From NCBI GenBank assembly GCA_014058105.1, contig JACGCM010002657.1, positions 1,178,001 to 1,242,000 of the forward strand: DNA of 64,000 bases, written 5' to 3'. Source of the stretch: Kingdonia uniflora. Taxonomy: Eukaryota > Streptophyta > Magnoliopsida > Ranunculales > Circaeasteraceae. How positions within the stretch are numbered: the stretch's first letter is position 1; every line of letters begins with the position of its first letter. Shown piece by piece: positions 63,859 through 64,000 of the stretch. The notes beneath the pieces were generated by a model. The model searched no databases. It saw only the letters and a list, made by a program, of their open reading frames with translations, and was not told the DNA's origin. A program made the position numbers and the translations under genes.

Positions 63859-64000
63859 GTATTGCTTAGTTTTTTCTTCGTTCCTTTTTTAATGTACAAT
63901 GTTGCATGGTTAATTTAGCTTACTGAGTCGTGGTTATATGAAAATGTTGTATTAGGAAAACACGACATTGAAGAGGCCTCTTATGGAGAGATAATATCCT

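Overview
This window looks like nuclear DNA of a flowering plant, probably a eudicot. It is AT-rich, has no prokaryotic-style gene layout, carries plant Ty3/gypsy and Ty1/copia retrotransposons, and has a plant cytochrome P450 fragment. It is a heterochromatin-like patchwork of decayed, nested retroelements. I see no intact host gene and no rRNA, tRNA or CRISPR. Coordinates of degenerate domains are approximate, because nearly every reading frame is broken by stops and frameshifts.

Layout: (1) 1-3469 is the 5' end of a minus-strand gypsy element (gag, tRNA-iMet primer site, 2.55-kb LTR) that inserted into element E1. (2) E1, 3470-12031, is a minus-strand gypsy element of the Tat type: 5' LTR, gag, protease, RT, degenerate RNase H, second (archaeal-type) RNase H and integrase, then a 60-bp minisatellite and an extra ORF on the opposite strand. 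(3) 12032-15903 is a 5'-truncated copia element with its 3' LTR. (4) 16012-20472 holds two tandem copies of a host-like unit with a P450 exon fragment; a third copy lies at 48007-49260. (5) A cluster of three more Tat-family elements sits between units 2 and 3: E2 (plus, 20473-28381) faces head-to-head E3 (minus, 28400-37891), and E3 shares its 5' LTR with E4 (minus, 37374-47123) as that element's 3' LTR. A further LTR fragment and a second LTR family follow (47124-48004). (6) 49261-56093 is gene-poor, with a possible inverted-repeat element and a LINE-type RNase H relic. (7) 56094-62474 is a nearly complete copia element with both LTRs and near-matching target-site duplications. (8) The right edge has one possible host exon.

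How the parts work together: in the Tat family the gag-pol strand would make capsid, protease, RT, two RNase H domains and integrase. Every copy also keeps a convergent gene on the other strand, between integrase and the 3' LTR. It encodes a lysine/glutamate-rich, coiled-coil-like protein, has its own upstream TATA box, and is separated from pol by a hairpin-bearing minisatellite.

Points most worth checking: the antisense gene with its promoter and minisatellite; the shared-LTR tandem plus giant inverted repeat; an integrase-inactivating Glu-to-Lys change shared by E2 and E3; and the copia element at the right, whose primer-binding site is not a tRNA 3'-end site but is a perfect 16-nt complement of its own LTR.
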